A DNA stretch of 64,000 bases from Opitutaceae bacterium BACL24 MAG-120322-bin51 (GTDB lineage Bacteria > Verrucomicrobiota > Verrucomicrobiia > Opitutales > Coraliomargaritaceae): NCBI GenBank assembly GCA_905182465.1, contig CAJJBI010000001.1, forward strand, positions 155,049-219,048, written 5' to 3'. Within the stretch, counting starts at the first letter, position 1, and every line of letters begins with the position of its first letter. A model generated the notes under the pieces. That model had not been told where the DNA came from. It did not search any database and worked only from the letters and a program-made list of their open reading frames with translations. Positions 16,322 to 28,318 of the stretch are shown here, piece after piece. Both the position numbers and the translations under genes were made by a program.

Positions 16322-17197
16322 ATGCGATTCGGTTTAAATACGTTTTTAGTCAGTTCAGGATTCACAGGTGCTGATCTACCCCTTATTGAGACTTTTGAGA
16401 AATACGGTGCACAGTTGGTGGAGCTTGCGATCGTCGAGCCTACGTCAGTTTCAGTGCCAGAACTAAAATCAGCTTTGACAGCATCGAGACTTGAGCAACC
16501 GGTTATTTGCGGCGCTTTTGGTCCTGGACGTGACTTGAGGGGTAGCCCTTCTGAAGTAACGAATGCGATACATTACGTTTCTGAACTCATTGAGATGGCT
16601 AATGCCCTAGGCGCTAAGATTGTTTGTGGGCCGATGTATTCGCGGACGGGTCGAAGCGGTGCCCATACCGCAGAGGAGCGGGAATCGCAACTAGAGCAAA
16701 TCGCTTCAGGTCTCCAGAAGCTTTGCCGCAAAGCGGAGGCTGCCGGTATCATACTTGCGCTGGAGCCACTCAATCGTTTCGAGACAGATTGTATCAACAC
16801 AATGGAACAAGCGGTAGAAATGATTGATCGTGTAGGAAGTGATGCTCTTAAAATACATATAGACACCTTCCATATGAATATCGAGGAGGCAGACTCCGGG
16901 GTGGCCATTCGTCAATATGCAAAGCATATTGGGCATGTGCACGCCAGCGCGAGTCATCGTGGCTTACTTGGGAAGGATCAGGTGGATTGGACTGGCGTGC
17001 TGGGTGCCCTCCATGATGTCGGCTACGAAGGCGACATCGTCATTGAGAGTTTTTCGGAGGACAATCAGGTCATTGCCAAAGCGGCTTCGATCTGGCGCAC
17101 GCTTTATGATAGCCCCGAGCAACTGGCAGTCGAAGGGCTGCAATTTCTTAAAAAAACTTGGCAACAAATTGAGCAAAATAAGGGACAAACTATTTAA
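16322..17197 (+). CDS. D-tagatose/D-psicose 3-epimerase-like TIM-barrel sugar epimerase
   Basis: The start is the ATG at 16322 ([14 protein letters not shown]); an upstream TTG would add three residues. The 291-residue protein carries the four metal-binding and catalytic residues of ketose 3-epimerases in the right order and spacing: Glu148 ([12 protein letters not shown]), Asp181 ([12 protein letters not shown]), His207 (GHVHAS) and Glu242 (VIESFS). It should epimerise a ketose, or keto-sugar derivative, at C3 using Mn or Co, in the cytoplasm. It is followed after 7 bp by the broken ThuA gene and then by ThuA and oxidoreductase genes, so it belongs to a sugar-catabolic operon. Exact specificity cannot be read. 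Confidence 0.9.
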   Translation: MRFGLNTFLVSSGFTGADLPLIETFEKYGAQLVELAIVEPTSVSVPELKSALTASRLEQPVICGAFGPGRDLRGSPSEVTNAIHYVSELIEMANALGAKIVCGPMYSRTGRSGAHTAEERESQLEQIASGLQKLCRKAEAAGIILALEPLNRFETDCINTMEQAVEMIDRVGSDALKIHIDTFHMNIEEADSGVAIRQYAKHIGHVHASASHRGLLGKDQVDWTGVLGALHDVGYEGDIVIESFSEDNQVIAKAASIWRTLYDSPEQLAVEGLQFLKKTWQQIEQNKGQTI

Positions 17198-17204
17198 TCT
17201 ATTT

Positions 17205-18107
17205 ATGCGTTATCCTGACATCTTGAGAATCTAGCTTTGCTCTGCTTCTGTTACCAAGTGGCGCTCTTTTGACTGCCGCAGTCGAGACCAAGGAGATCCT
17301 CTTTCTGGCCGGAAAGAAAAGTCATGGCTACGGAGCGCATGAGCACAAGGCAGGGTCCATGCTACTAGCGCGCTGTCTGAATGAGAGCGGACTCAATATA
17401 AATGCTAAAGTAGTGCTCGATGGTAATTGTCCCCAAAGGGTGAAAATGAAGCAAGGCCTGATTCGGTCGTCATGTATTGTGATGGCTTTAAGCGCCATAT
17501 GGCGAAGAACCACCAAAATGAGATTCAAGCATGGGTCGACCATGGTGTGGGCGTTGCTTGCTTACATTTTGGTGTTGAGGTCGAGCCTGAGGATTTAGGA
17601 GGGCAATTCCTTAATTGGATCGGTGGCTATTTTGAAATCGGCTGGTCGGTTAATCCACACTGGACCCCCGAGTTTAATGACTTTCCCGAGCATCCAATTA
17701 CGCAAGGGGTGCAGCCTTTCTCTATCCTTGATGAATGGTATTATCATATGCGCTTTCAGCCTGAAATGAAGGGCGTAACTCCAATTTTGTCCGCGTTACC
17801 GCCAGTGCACAGCCTCACGGATCGTTCTAAGGACACCAATCGCGGTAGTAATCCTACTGTTCTGGCTGCAGTGCAAGCTGGCGAGAAGCAACATGTCGCT
17901 TGGGCCTATGAACGACCCGATGGTGGGCGCGGATTTGGTTTCACTGGTGGTCATTTTCACAAGAACTGGCAACAGGATGATTTTCGTAAACTCGTGCTCA
18001 ATGCCATCGTTTGGACGGCAAAATGCGAGGTGCCTGAAGGCGGAGTATTTTCTCGCACCCCGACCGATATCGAAATGGAAGCCAACCAAGATTACCCGAA
18101 ACCCTAG
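17205..18107 (+). pseudogene. ThuA-like domain protein, broken by two frameshifts
   Basis: Three frames together encode one secreted ThuA-like protein. From ATG 17205, MRYPDILR runs into a stop. Dropping one base near 17226-17230 joins it to a hydrophobic signal segment (SSFALLLLPSGALLTAA) and KEILFLAGKKSHGYGAHEHKAG, the family's N-terminus. A second shift near 17425-17445 is needed to continue with DSVVMYCDGFKRH, LHFGVEVEPEDLGG and HVAWAYERPDGGRGFGFTGG to the stop. Two lesions favour a decaying gene. However, single-base insertions also disrupt several housekeeping genes in this window, so a sequence-quality cause is equally possible. An intact ThuA-like gene follows 38 bp downstream. Confidence 0.8.
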
Positions 18108-18145
18108 ACTAAGAAATAACACATTCATCATCCCAATCACGTATC

Positions 18146-18916
18146 ATGAAAACTTCTCTAACCACTCTTCTCTTATTCGCTTTACCGTTCGGTCTTTATG
18201 CGGAACCGATCAAAGCCTTGTTAATTACTGGAGGCTGCTGTCATGATTATGATGCGCAGCGAGAAATTATCCCGGCGGCAGTCGATCTTTATTCTAAACT
18301 GCCCGTAGAATGGACTATCTACCACCAGCGCACAAAGGCGGGTGATCGCCTCTTGGAGCTATACAAGAACCCTGATTGGGCAAAGGGCTATGATGTTGTG
18401 GTTCACAACGAGTGCTTCGCTAACATTGGCGACGTCGACTATATAGAAAATATCTTAAAGCCCCATCGTGAAGGAGTGCCTGCGATAATGATTCATTGTT
18501 CCATGCATTGTTACCGAACTGGGCCGACTGCTGAAGAGTGGTGGAAGTTCTGCGGCGTGCATTCCCCTGGGCATGGGCCAAAGCACCCCTTTGAGGTTAA
18601 AATTACCAAGCCGGAACATGAAATCATGCAAGGCATGAGTGACTGGAATACGCCCCAAGGTGAGCTCTACTTTATCAAGACCGCTTACCCCACGATGACG
18701 CCGCTAGCGGAGTCACTCTCCGAAAAGACGAAGACGATGCATACTAATATATGGGTCAATGCATACGGACCCAACGAGACAAGGGTTTTTGGGACTTCAA
18801 TCGGCCATCACAATGAAACCATGCTCGACCCTAATTACATGGCGATGATTACTCGCGGACTTCTTTGGGCAGTGGGTAAACCGGTTGTTGAAAACATAAA
18901 TAGCAGTAGCAAATAA
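18146..18916 (+). CDS. Secreted ThuA-like domain protein
   Basis: A signal peptide (about residues 1-19, [19 protein letters not shown]) precedes a ThuA-like, glutamine-amidotransferase-fold domain: [65 protein letters not shown]. ThuA domains recur beside Gfo/Idh/MocA oxidoreductases in sugar-use clusters of Bacteroidota, Planctomycetota and Verrucomicrobiota, but their reaction is not settled; a link to keto-sugar metabolism is proposed from context. The class-I amidotransferase catalytic triad is not evident. It lies 42 bp before the Tat-exported oxidoreductase in the same operon. Confidence 0.88.
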   Translation: MKTSLTTLLLFALPFGLYAEPIKALLITGGCCHDYDAQREIIPAAVDLYSKLPVEWTIYHQRTKAGDRLLELYKNPDWAKGYDVVVHNECFANIGDVDYIENILKPHREGVPAIMIHCSMHCYRTGPTAEEWWKFCGVHSPGHGPKHPFEVKITKPEHEIMQGMSDWNTPQGELYFIKTAYPTMTPLAESLSEKTKTMHTNIWVNAYGPNETRVFGTSIGHHNETMLDPNYMAMITRGLLWAVGKPVVENINSSSK

Positions 18917-18958
18917 TTTAATTATCGTAAAATTAGTTAAACCTCAAACGCATACATT

Positions 18959-20323
18959 ATGAAAAATAGTTTACTTGAATCACCCTTTGACAGGCGCAAT
19001 TTTCTTAAAAAAAGCGCGGTAGCTGGCGCAGGCTTTATGATCGCTCCGTCAGGATCGTTGTTTGGTGCGACCTCGGCTAATAATCGCCTTAACATTGCTT
19101 TGATCGGAGCCTATGGCCGCGCTAAAGCACACTACGGCACTCTGCACAAAGAAAACGTCGTAGCGATTTGCGATGTCAGCCGCGAGAATCTTGCTTTTGC
19201 TGCAAAGGAATTCCCTAAAGCTAAGATCTACGAGGATTGGCGAAAATGTCTGGACCATCCAGGGCTCGACTCAGTTCTTTGCTGTACCCCGGATCATCAT
19301 CACGCCTTCATTTCAAACTGGGCTCTCAATCGTGATCTGCACGTCTACATGGAAAAGCCGCTCGGTATTACTGTCAACGAGGCAAGGATCGTCCGTGAGA
19401 CCTATTTGAAGAAGAAACATAAGTTGGCTACTCAGGTAGGCATGCAGCGCCATGCCTACCATAACTTTTCTAGGCTGCGTGAAATGATCCACGATGGCGC
19501 GATTGGGGAACTTAAAGATGTTCATGTTTGGGGTAATCGACAGATACCCAAGCCAGGCTATTTACCAGCTGCAGGCACGCCGCCGGATGGACTAAATTAT
19601 GACCTTTGGCTCGGACCTTCGCCAGAACATCCATACAATCCAGGTTATTTCACAGGTCGCCCCGGAGCCAACTGCCTTCAGTGGAACATGTACTGGGATT
19701 TCGGCATCGGTCAGATGGGTGATATGGGCAGTCATACTATGGATTTGGTCTGGAATGTGATCGATGCAAAGTTACCTAGCTCCGTCAAAGTTTCTTCACC
19801 GGAAGCCTTTAATCCAGATGTTACGCCAGTCAATTTAACATCGACCTACATGTTTCCTAAAAACGACTGGCGAGAGAAGATTCGTGTTACATGGTATCAA
19901 GGTGGGGCAATGCCGAAATCCCCATCTAATTGGCTTGATTTAAATAAGATTGGGCACGGTGCGATGTTCAAGGGTGATAAGGGTTTTGTAATCGCGGACT
20001 TTAGCAAGCGTATGCTCTATCCATCTGGTAAGGATATTGATCTGACCTACTTTAAGCCACGCACAAAAGATGAGATCGCGCCACCTTTGGGGAATTTTCA
20101 AGAGCAGTGGACTCGAGCCTGTAAAAATGGCCAGCCTTCTGAGACCGCTTGTAATTTCGAATACAGTGCGAACATGATTGAGACAATGTGCCTTGGCTTG
20201 GCGGCCTTTCGTGCCGGTGTTCCGCTAGATTATGATGGGGATCGAGGTCAGTTTTCCAACAATGCGGCGGCCAATCAGTATTTAACCAAACCTTATCGTG
20301 AGGGTTGGACCTTCGACGGATAA
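18959..20323 (+). CDS. Tat-exported Gfo/Idh/MocA family oxidoreductase
   Basis: The 454-residue protein opens with a twin-arginine signal (DRRNFLKK at 11-18 and a hydrophobic run to about 36). A Rossmann motif ([12 protein letters not shown], about 49-60), TPDHHHA (110-116) and EKPLGIT (132-138) follow. A large C-terminal substrate domain includes [19 protein letters not shown]. It resembles the Tat-type enzyme of the leftward operon in layout and length and probably oxidises a sugar in the periplasm. As the last gene of the epimerase/ThuA operon it would act on the same substrate class. A typical membrane lipobox is absent. Confidence 0.9.
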   Translation: MKNSLLESPFDRRNFLKKSAVAGAGFMIAPSGSLFGATSANNRLNIALIGAYGRAKAHYGTLHKENVVAICDVSRENLAFAAKEFPKAKIYEDWRKCLDHPGLDSVLCCTPDHHHAFISNWALNRDLHVYMEKPLGITVNEARIVRETYLKKKHKLATQVGMQRHAYHNFSRLREMIHDGAIGELKDVHVWGNRQIPKPGYLPAAGTPPDGLNYDLWLGPSPEHPYNPGYFTGRPGANCLQWNMYWDFGIGQMGDMGSHTMDLVWNVIDAKLPSSVKVSSPEAFNPDVTPVNLTSTYMFPKNDWREKIRVTWYQGGAMPKSPSNWLDLNKIGHGAMFKGDKGFVIADFSKRMLYPSGKDIDLTYFKPRTKDEIAPPLGNFQEQWTRACKNGQPSETACNFEYSANMIETMCLGLAAFRAGVPLDYDGDRGQFSNNAAANQYLTKPYREGWTFDG

Positions 20324-20478
20324 TAGTACATTTATGCCAGATGGGCGCGCATGTTTATGAAAGGCATGTCGTGGTTGAGCATGTATTTACGTTACGAGGC
20401 ATTGAAAGCACTCGCAGAATTCACGTTGATTGCATCTTGATCTAACTTACTTTCTTTCCCTCTCTTAAAACGGTAAAT

Positions 20479-22215
20479 TTACAGTTCCTCGCTGAATATT
20501 TTCTCAGTGATTTTCCAAAACTTTCCCTGCTTACGAGCAATCACATGGGAGGGCATTCGGAGTTGCGATTGCATTTTTATGGCTTCGGCAACAGTGTTTA
20601 TGTTGAGCTTTAACTCAGGCTTTCTCATGTGCGATCTTAGAAAGTTGATGTTGAATTTTTTTAAGCTTGTCTGAGTGTTGAGGTAATGAACTTCAGCGAG
20701 GAATTGTGCGTCGTAGTCGTAATACTTTACCTGGAGATAAGGATTTCCATTTTTGTCGACGCGCTCAAGCATCTCAATCGAATCTGGTGTAAGCACATGA
20801 GCATCTTTTGAAAGTTTCGCTTGTTTGAGCTTTTCGTCAGCATCGATCATCACGGCGCCGCAACTACTACAATCACGAGCGGTCACGTCATTTTGAGCGG
20901 TGCATTGCGGGCAGATCTTGAATCGAAAGCGATAGCAGCAAGGTGTCATTGTGTAAGTGTCTGGATTGGTTTTCGCTCCGCGACAGGTGCGACCGAAGTG
21001 CTCGACCACATTCCCTTCCTCGTCGAGGATTCCCCAGAAGTCATTAACGAAGCCGCATTCGGGGCAGGGGACCTGCACGGCAACTGATTCGGATGCCGTT
21101 TTTCTATCACCAATCTCAGGGCTGTAGATGCTGTGACCCATTCCGGTGTAATCCAAAACCAAACAATCCTTTTTATTTGTGTCCAAGCGTAAACCACGAC
21201 CGATGATTTGTTGATACAAACTAATTGATTCCGTTGGGCGAAGAATCGCGATTACGTCGACGTGCGGAGCGTCGAATCCAGTCGTTAGTACGGATACATT
21301 CACTAAATATTTAAACGCTTTTTTCTTAAAATCGTGTATGATTTGATCACGCTCACTCACTTCGGTTGATCCTAAGATAAGCCGAGCCTGTCCAGATGGG
21401 AGGCAGTCCATTATTTCCTGCGCATGTCTCACCGTAGAGCTGAAAATCATGACACCCTGCCTCTGGTCGCTATCCGTAATATCAATGATGTTTTTAATGA
21501 TAAGGGGTGTGAGTCGTCTTTGTTGGTTGAGCAGTTTCTCTACCTGAGCGATCGTATACAATTGACCACTTTCCGTGAGTTCAGAAAAGTCATAAGATGT
21601 CACTGGATTATCTACTTTTACGGGGGGCGTAAGGTATTGATTCCTTATCATATACTCTAGTGACAGATCATAGATGCAGTGCCTAAAGAAGCGGAGTTCC
21701 TGAGTCTTTATTTCACCGCGGAGTGCGTAATTGTAGATCCAGCCGAGGCCTAGGCGGTAAGGAGTCGCGGTTAGCCCTAAGATACATATGCGGTGATTGT
21801 TCAGCTTAAGCTGTTGGATCACTTTCGCGTATTGACTGTCTGGTTCGAGGCCGACGCGATGGCATTCATCGATGACAACTAGTGTAAAATTACTAAAGAA
21901 GGTGTCGTCCGCTTTAGCAACCGACTGGATACTGCCGAAGATCACCTTTTGTTTGCTATCCTTTTGGTTCAATCCCGCCGAATAGATCCCCGCTTGCAGG
22001 CTATAACTTTCATATTTTATATGATTCTGCTCAACCAGTTCTTTCACGTGAGCGAGCACCAAGACACGGCCAAGGGCTATTTTAGCCAACTCCGCGATGA
22101 CCAAACTTTTACCGGCACCCGTAGGCAAAACGATGACTGCGGGGTCTCGTTTTTTTCTGAAGTAATTGAGCGTACGATCAACCGCTTCCTGCTGGTATGT
22201 CCTGAGCTTATACAT
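20479..22215 (-). CDS. radD: RadD-like superfamily 2 helicase
   Basis: The 578-residue protein has an SF2 helicase core: [13 protein letters not shown] (Q-like motif), PTGAGKS (Walker A), VVIDECHR (DECH box), GLTATPYR (motif III) and [11 protein letters not shown] (motif VI). The helicase core is followed by a zinc-finger region with CPECG, CC and ICPQC/DCSSCG pairs near residues 385-465. Length and the C-terminal zinc module match E. coli RadD (YejH), a RecA/SSB-associated DNA repair ATPase. It stands alone, with opposite or distant neighbours on both sides. Other Res-subunit-type helicases are possible, but no methylase or restriction partner is nearby. Confidence 0.85.
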   Translation of the reverse strand: MYKLRTYQQEAVDRTLNYFRKKRDPAVIVLPTGAGKSLVIAELAKIALGRVLVLAHVKELVEQNHIKYESYSLQAGIYSAGLNQKDSKQKVIFGSIQSVAKADDTFFSNFTLVVIDECHRVGLEPDSQYAKVIQQLKLNNHRICILGLTATPYRLGLGWIYNYALRGEIKTQELRFFRHCIYDLSLEYMIRNQYLTPPVKVDNPVTSYDFSELTESGQLYTIAQVEKLLNQQRRLTPLIIKNIIDITDSDQRQGVMIFSSTVRHAQEIMDCLPSGQARLILGSTEVSERDQIIHDFKKKAFKYLVNVSVLTTGFDAPHVDVIAILRPTESISLYQQIIGRGLRLDTNKKDCLVLDYTGMGHSIYSPEIGDRKTASESVAVQVPCPECGFVNDFWGILDEEGNVVEHFGRTCRGAKTNPDTYTMTPCCYRFRFKICPQCTAQNDVTARDCSSCGAVMIDADEKLKQAKLSKDAHVLTPDSIEMLERVDKNGNPYLQVKYYDYDAQFLAEVHYLNTQTSLKKFNINFLRSHMRKPELKLNINTVAEAIKMQSQLRMPSHVIARKQGKFWKITEKIFSEEL

Positions 22216-22440
22216 TGGGCGGGTGAGTTATTTAAAGGGTCTTTTGAAGTATTGGAAATAAGGCAACTTTTTTGTATGGCTACTGAATGTTCTAGCTAGA
22301 AGCGAGACTTGTTACCTGGAACGCAGTGACGATAAGACCAGGTGGATACGGACTGGATCAATCGCGCGCGTTTAGTCTAATTTGAAGGAGATAAGTAGAC
22401 GCAAAAAAGCGACGAACTCCTATTGAAGATCGCCGCTAAA

Positions 22441-22517
22441 TGGCGGGATAGACGAGACTTGAACTCGCGGCCTCCTGCGTGACAGGCAGGCGCTCTAACC
22501 AACTGAGCTACTACCCC
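22441..22517 (-). tRNA. tRNA-Asp (GTC)
   Basis: On the minus strand a 77-nt cloverleaf can be folded, with acceptor GGGGTAG/CTATCCC (one G-T pair) and an encoded 3' GCCA. The anticodon arm is CCTGC-CTGTCAC-GCAGG with anticodon GTC, and the T-arm contains GTTCAAG. The reading frame running through it is spurious. Confidence 0.96.
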
Positions 22518-22705
22518 AAAAAATTGGGAAAGTTGGACAGTAAAAATCGCATTGTCCATGTCAAGCGGTGTTTCTTTGAATATGAAAATAATTGGGCTGA
22601 GCTATTTCAGCACGCATTTCCCTATTAGAAATAACTTTAAGCCCTTAATAATACGAAATGAAATTCGTGCTTTACTTGTTATTATTTTTACGGATCTTAG
22701 AATAT

Positions 22706-23062
22706 ATGTTACCACAGGAATCACGCTGGAATTTTTTTACAAATCATGCGCACATCCTCATTTACTTGGAGGCGCACCCTGATCAAACATTACGACGCGT
22801 GGCCTTGGCTATTGGAATCACTGAACGCGCGGTTCAACGAATCGTGGCTGAACTGGAAGAGGGCGGCTATTTGAAACGAGCGAAGGTCGGTCGGCAGAAC
22901 AAATACGAGATCAATGGGGATACCCCTCTGCGGCATTCTCAAGAGTCGCACCGCTCCGTAAAGGAGCTTTTAGATTGGGTAAAGTCGTCTGCTGGAAATA
23001 CTAGGGATGAATATAATCCGCTTGAAAACTGGACCGTGGGCGAGCACGGATCGGAAGTTTAA
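22706..23062 (+). CDS. Small winged-helix (MarR-like) transcriptional regulator
   Basis: The start is placed at the ATG at 22706 (MLPQESRWNFFTNHAHIL), because the 16 residues encoded upstream in the same frame are hydrophobic and unlike the family. The 118-residue product has a compact winged helix: AHILIYLEAHPDQTLRRVA, GITERAVQRIVAELEEGGYL and KRAKVGRQNKYEI as the wing. A polar tail follows. Such stand-alone regulators are frequent in Opitutales and usually annotated as MarR-like or helix-turn-helix proteins. It lies 77 bp upstream of metK, so control of methionine-cycle genes is possible but unproven. Confidence 0.75.
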   Translation: MLPQESRWNFFTNHAHILIYLEAHPDQTLRRVALAIGITERAVQRIVAELEEGGYLKRAKVGRQNKYEINGDTPLRHSQESHRSVKELLDWVKSSAGNTRDEYNPLENWTVGEHGSEV

Positions 23063-23139
23063 ATTAACATATCAGTTCATCCTGATATCTTGATATATTG
23101 CTTGCAATTATCTCCTAAGCGACTTTTTTCTTCTGCTTA

Positions 23140-24303
23140 ATGAGTAAAAATTTCATCTTTTCCTCCGAATCGGTCGGCGAAGGCCATCCCGATAAGGTAT
23201 CTGATTATATATCCGACAGCGTGCTCGATGCGTGTTTGGAACAAGACCCTATGAGTCGCGTGGCTTGTGAGACGCTGGTCAAGAGCAATTGCGTTTTCTT
23301 GGCTGGTGAAATCACCACAAATGCGAAGCTTAATTACGAAGAAATCGTTCGTGGGGCTATTCGTGAGATCGGTTATGTGAACGACGATGATGTTTTCCAC
23401 GCTGATAAGGTCTTTATTTCCAATATTTTGACTGCACAATCTGCTGATATAAAGCAGGGGGTAGACGCCGCTGGCGCCAAAGGAAAAGACACCGTCGAGC
23501 AAGGTGCGGGTGATCAAGGTATCATGTTTGGTTATGCATGCAATCAAACGCCCGAACTAATGCCGGCGCCAATCATGTATGCGCATCGACTGCTTCGTGA
23601 GATGGCACATCAGCGTAAGGACGTTAAAATCCCGTGGCTTCGTCCTGATGTGAAGAGCCAAGTCGCGCTAGAGTATGTCGACGGCAAAGCAGTGAGTATT
23701 AAAAACGTGGTTATCTCGACGCAACACGCCGCAGATGTAAAGCACGAGGTGATTAAGGAATTCTGTATTGAGGAAGTAATCCGCAAGGTGCTACCCGCTG
23801 AACTTTTGAACGACCAGACGGAGTATCTGATCAATCCAACGGGAAATTTCGTAATTGGTGGCCCGCAAGGCGACGCTGGGTTGACTGGCCGTAAAATTAT
23901 CGTGGACACATACGGTGGTTGGGCGCGCCACGGCGGCGGTGCTTTCTCTGGCAAAGACCCTTCAAAGGTCGATCGCTCAGCGGCTTACTTCACTCGCTGG
24001 GTAGCAAAAAATATCGTGGCAGCTGGCCTTGCTGAGGCTTGCGAACTCGAGGTCGCTTACGCCATAGGCCACCCATATCCGACAAGCATTCACGTGGATA
24101 CCTTCGGCACTGGCGAAGTCGAAGACGCTAAGATCGCCGCTGCTGCACAGGCGGTCTTTAGTTTCAAACCAGCTGATATTGTAAGCCAACTTGATTTACT
24201 TCGTCCGATCTATCGGGAATCCACGCACTATGGTCACTTTGCAAAGGAGAACCTTCCCTGGGAGTCTACTTCAAAAGCTGAGGCACTAAAGGCAGCACTA
24301 TAA
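23140..24303 (+). CDS. metK: S-adenosylmethionine synthetase
   Basis: The 387-residue protein is full length and highly conserved: [15 protein letters not shown] near the N-terminus, the [12 protein letters not shown] loop and [19 protein letters not shown]. It makes S-adenosylmethionine from methionine and ATP in the cytoplasm, with two Mg and one K ion. It is followed after 16 bp by ahcY, so SAM formation and SAH removal are co-transcribed. The 77-nt leader has a small ATATCAG/CTGATAT hairpin, but I could not match it to a known SAM or SAH riboswitch. Confidence 0.98.
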   Translation: MSKNFIFSSESVGEGHPDKVSDYISDSVLDACLEQDPMSRVACETLVKSNCVFLAGEITTNAKLNYEEIVRGAIREIGYVNDDDVFHADKVFISNILTAQSADIKQGVDAAGAKGKDTVEQGAGDQGIMFGYACNQTPELMPAPIMYAHRLLREMAHQRKDVKIPWLRPDVKSQVALEYVDGKAVSIKNVVISTQHAADVKHEVIKEFCIEEVIRKVLPAELLNDQTEYLINPTGNFVIGGPQGDAGLTGRKIIVDTYGGWARHGGGAFSGKDPSKVDRSAAYFTRWVAKNIVAAGLAEACELEVAYAIGHPYPTSIHVDTFGTGEVEDAKIAAAAQAVFSFKPADIVSQLDLLRPIYRESTHYGHFAKENLPWESTSKAEALKAAL

Positions 24304-24319
24304 CTAAATTTCAACTACT

Positions 24320-25768
<1,449 letters not shown>

Positions 25769-25799
25769 GCGAAAATTTCCCGAAGAATATTTCTCAAAT

Positions 25800-25830
25800 G
25801 CGCTCCTATTGATTCGGGAGCGCTTTTTTT
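25800..25830 (+). terminator. Rho-independent terminator of metK-ahcY
   Basis: A GCGCTCC/GGAGCGC stem with a 10-nt loop is followed by seven T residues, about 30 bp after the ahcY stop. Confidence 0.92.
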
Positions 25831-26074
25831 GTGCAGGTCGCCCGCGCCGAGCCTTTGGTTGATTTAATATCCTTGGGTCGCAAGGAATGTAGACTTTTCC
25901 TCAAACTCCAATGCCGCCCAGAAATACGGGCAAACACTGTTCGGAAACGCGCTAATCTGGTGCCAGCTCCATAGTAATCACTTTAATACTTATTTTAGAG
26001 GTATTTAAGCCCCGCGCCCAATTGCTAAAGGATTGCATTGCCCAGGCGGTTGCGATTGCTTTCAATTCTCAACT
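25831..26074. other. Non-coding stretch between the ahcY terminator and lptB
   Basis: Together with the terminator this makes about 306 bp without a gene. No lptA- or lptC-like frame is visible, although those genes often precede lptB. It presumably contains the lptB-hprK promoter. I see no repeat or structured RNA. Confidence 0.5.
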
Positions 26075-26815
26075 ATGGTGGATACAGCAGCGACTCCGAA
26101 GATCGAAACACGTGGCCTTATTAAGGAATACGGTAAACGCCGTGTAGTGAATAAGGTAGATGTCCATGTTAATGCGGGCGAAATTGTCGGCCTATTAGGG
26201 CCTAACGGTGCAGGTAAAACGACCACCTTTTACATGGTAGTTGGCCTCGTACCTGCGACAGAGGGTAAAGTCTTTCTCAACGACGATGACCTGACGGATC
26301 TTCCGATGTATCGGCGTGCTCGCTTCGGGATTGGCTACTTGCCGCAAGAGGCATCGGTTTTTCGTAAAATGACGGTCGAACAAAATATCCGCGCGATCGC
26401 TGAAACCATGCCCTACGACAAGGCCCAACGCGAAGCCAGCATCGAACAGCACTTAGAAGAGCTCGGCTTGACCCATTTGGCCGGGCAAAAGGCCTACACC
26501 TTGAGTGGTGGCGAGCGTCGTCGCCTAGAGATCTCTCGCGCCTTGGTCACAAACCCCAAATTTCTTTTGATGGACGAACCATTTAGCGGTGTCGATCCGA
26601 TCAGCGTGAACGAGGTGCAAAAGATTATCGTCCAGCTTAAAGAACGAGGGATCGGTATTCTCATTACCGACCATAATGTGCGCGAGACTCTTGCTATCGT
26701 CGACCGTGCCTACCTCTTGCACGAGGGTTCGATTCTGGCCGAAGGCTCTAGCGAATTTTTGATCAACGATCCGAAGAGCCGGGAGTTATACCTCGGCGAG
26801 AATTTTAACATGTAA
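26075..26815 (+). CDS. lptB: LPS export ABC transporter ATP-binding protein
   Basis: The start is the ATG at 26075 ([15 protein letters not shown]); the 14 residues upstream are not conserved-looking. The 246-residue ATPase carries Walker [11 protein letters not shown], the signature [15 protein letters not shown], Walker [14 protein letters not shown] and the H-loop TDHNV. LptB powers LPS extraction from the inner membrane together with LptF/G and the LptC/A bridge. [21 protein letters not shown] text and the DEPF form (rather than DEPT) are characteristic of LptB. The permease genes are not in the window. hprK follows after 13 bp. Confidence 0.94.
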   Translation: MVDTAATPKIETRGLIKEYGKRRVVNKVDVHVNAGEIVGLLGPNGAGKTTTFYMVVGLVPATEGKVFLNDDDLTDLPMYRRARFGIGYLPQEASVFRKMTVEQNIRAIAETMPYDKAQREASIEQHLEELGLTHLAGQKAYTLSGGERRRLEISRALVTNPKFLLMDEPFSGVDPISVNEVQKIIVQLKERGIGILITDHNVRETLAIVDRAYLLHEGSILAEGSSEFLINDPKSRELYLGENFNM

Positions 26816-26828
26816 GCGAATTAAAAGT

Positions 26829-27791
26829 ATGCCCGTGATACAGCGTAACAACACAAAGTTTGTCGAAGCCGTCTCGGTTCGCGATTTCTACGACTCCTTT
26901 AAAGAGCCGCTGGAGATGGAGCTAGTCGCGGGCGAGTCGGGTCTCGATAACATGATTAAGGAGCGTAGCTTAAACCGCCCCGCACTGGCTATGGTTGGCT
27001 TTTTCAAAGCCTTTGCTGCCAAGCGTATCCAGCTATTAGGAGCTGGCGAGATGGCTTTTATTCGAGAAAAAACAGAAGCCGATCGAGTCGCTATCATGAC
27101 GGAGATTTTGAAGCGCAAAGTGCCATGTTTGATTATCTCGCGTAATTTAGCCCCCTCGAAAGCGCTCTGTAAGCTTGCCGATCAATATAAGACGCCGATT
27201 ATCCGCTCACCGCTCAAATCAAAGACCTTTACTACAGAAGCTACGCTCTTACTCGAAGATAAATTTGCCCCGCGTACTAACATGCACGGCACATTGCTCG
27301 ATATAAAAGGGATTGGTACTTTAATTTGTGGAGAAAGTGGCGTCGGTAAGAGTGAGTGTGCGCTAGCTCTAATCGAGCGGGGTCATAGCTTGGTCGCTGA
27401 CGACCTGACGTATGTAAAACGCGTTAGTGAGAGAGAATTACTTGGGACATCTTCAGAGCTCAGTCGGGGCTACATGGAGTGCCGGGGTCTTGGCATCATT
27501 AACGTGGCCGAGTTATTCGGTGTGCGCTCGGTGCGGGTCGAGAAACGTATCGACCTAATTATCAATTTCCATAACTGGACCACTGGCATGCATGAAGAAC
27601 GCACTGGGCTGGAAGAACAATACATGGAAATCCTAGGTCTTAAAGTACCGCTGATGGAAATACCGGTTCGCCCAGGGCGCGATATGGCTCGACTGACCGA
27701 AGTGGCCGCCATGGTGCAAGCGCTCATGAAAATTGGCCACGACTCCGCCTCCGAATTTAATGATCGGCTGATCGCTCACATGTCAAAGTAG
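26829..27791 (+). CDS. hprK: HPr kinase/phosphorylase
   Basis: The 320-residue protein has the N-terminal regulatory domain and the C-terminal kinase domain of HprK. Visible motifs are His153 in NMHGTLLDI, Walker A GESGVGKS (168-175), VADDL (189-193) and the signature CRGLGIINV (218-226). In Gram-negatives HprK phosphorylates HPr on Ser and usually serves an incomplete PTS with regulatory rather than transport roles. No HPr or EI gene is in the window. Being 13 bp downstream of lptB suggests joint transcription, perhaps linking carbon status to envelope synthesis (inference). Confidence 0.95.
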   Translation: MPVIQRNNTKFVEAVSVRDFYDSFKEPLEMELVAGESGLDNMIKERSLNRPALAMVGFFKAFAAKRIQLLGAGEMAFIREKTEADRVAIMTEILKRKVPCLIISRNLAPSKALCKLADQYKTPIIRSPLKSKTFTTEATLLLEDKFAPRTNMHGTLLDIKGIGTLICGESGVGKSECALALIERGHSLVADDLTYVKRVSERELLGTSSELSRGYMECRGLGIINVAELFGVRSVRVEKRIDLIINFHNWTTGMHEERTGLEEQYMEILGLKVPLMEIPVRPGRDMARLTEVAAMVQALMKIGHDSASEFNDRLIAHMSK

Positions 27792-27976
27792 GGCGATGTG
27801 TTCTAAGAAATTTATTTTCAATAATAACAACCGACTTAACCCATCGATAAAGAAACAAATATCAAAAATATAATGAGGCATATAACCTTGTGTAAGATTA
27901 CAGAAATACCGCTTTTCCAGTGCTTAACGAAACTGTCACAGATCCGTAAAATTACCTTTGAGAATCTTTAAAAGCT

Positions 27977-28000
27977 TATTCACTGGGCGAGTGTGAATAA
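27977..28000. promoter_or_regulatory. Pair of inverted DnaA boxes upstream of dnaA
   Basis: TTATTCACT (27977-27985, one mismatch to TTATNCACA) and TGTGAATAA (27992-28000, a perfect inverted box) face each other with a 6-bp gap, making a larger inverted repeat. Confidence 0.55.
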
Positions 28001-28279
28001 CTTGTGCAGAACTTGTCCTTGCCATGTGCTTTTAGCTGCCGATTCTCTACCGAAATGACTGGTAATCAGTCTACATATTTATCTTATTTCCAACGACTTA
28101 CAAATTTTTAACATTTATAATATTCTTCAAATAACACGTAACTTACTCAGCTAGAACGATTAGCGGGTCCATGTATGCCCTATGCGCGGCATCCCCGCAG
28201 ACCATTCAACTTTCTTCGCTTACTTTTTCTTCCTTTTTCGCAACCCCAGTATCTTTGTGACTAGCACATTACAAGGAGT

Positions 28280-28288
28280 TGTGAATAA
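28280..28288. promoter_or_regulatory. DnaA box just upstream of the dnaA start
   Basis: TGTGAATAA matches the reverse complement of the DnaA box TTATNCACA. It lies about 30 bp before the dnaA ATG, a position suited to autoregulation by DnaA. Confidence 0.5.
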
Positions 28289-28318
28289 ATCATAATTATT
28301 TATACGATTCATACACCC

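Larger units (their letters stand above)
27792..28318. other. 527-bp AT-rich region upstream of dnaA: origin-like or dnaA regulatory region
   Basis: No credible gene. It contains at least two consensus DnaA boxes and one near match, plus a very AT-rich block around 28081-28140 (runs such as AATTTTTAACATTTATAATA) that could unwind. The location next to dnaA fits either a chromosome origin or dnaA autoregulation. Too few boxes are visible to call oriC firmly. Confidence 0.5.

Noticed and set aside
22377..22559. Protein frame across tRNA-Asp
   Set aside because: It is an artefact of the tRNA gene; reading frames through tRNAs commonly look like this.
23063..23139. SAM or SAH riboswitch in the metK-ahcY leader
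   Set aside because: Only a small ATATCAG/CTGATAT hairpin is visible, and the 77-nt leader shows no recognisable conserved core of a known class. A covariance search would be decisive.
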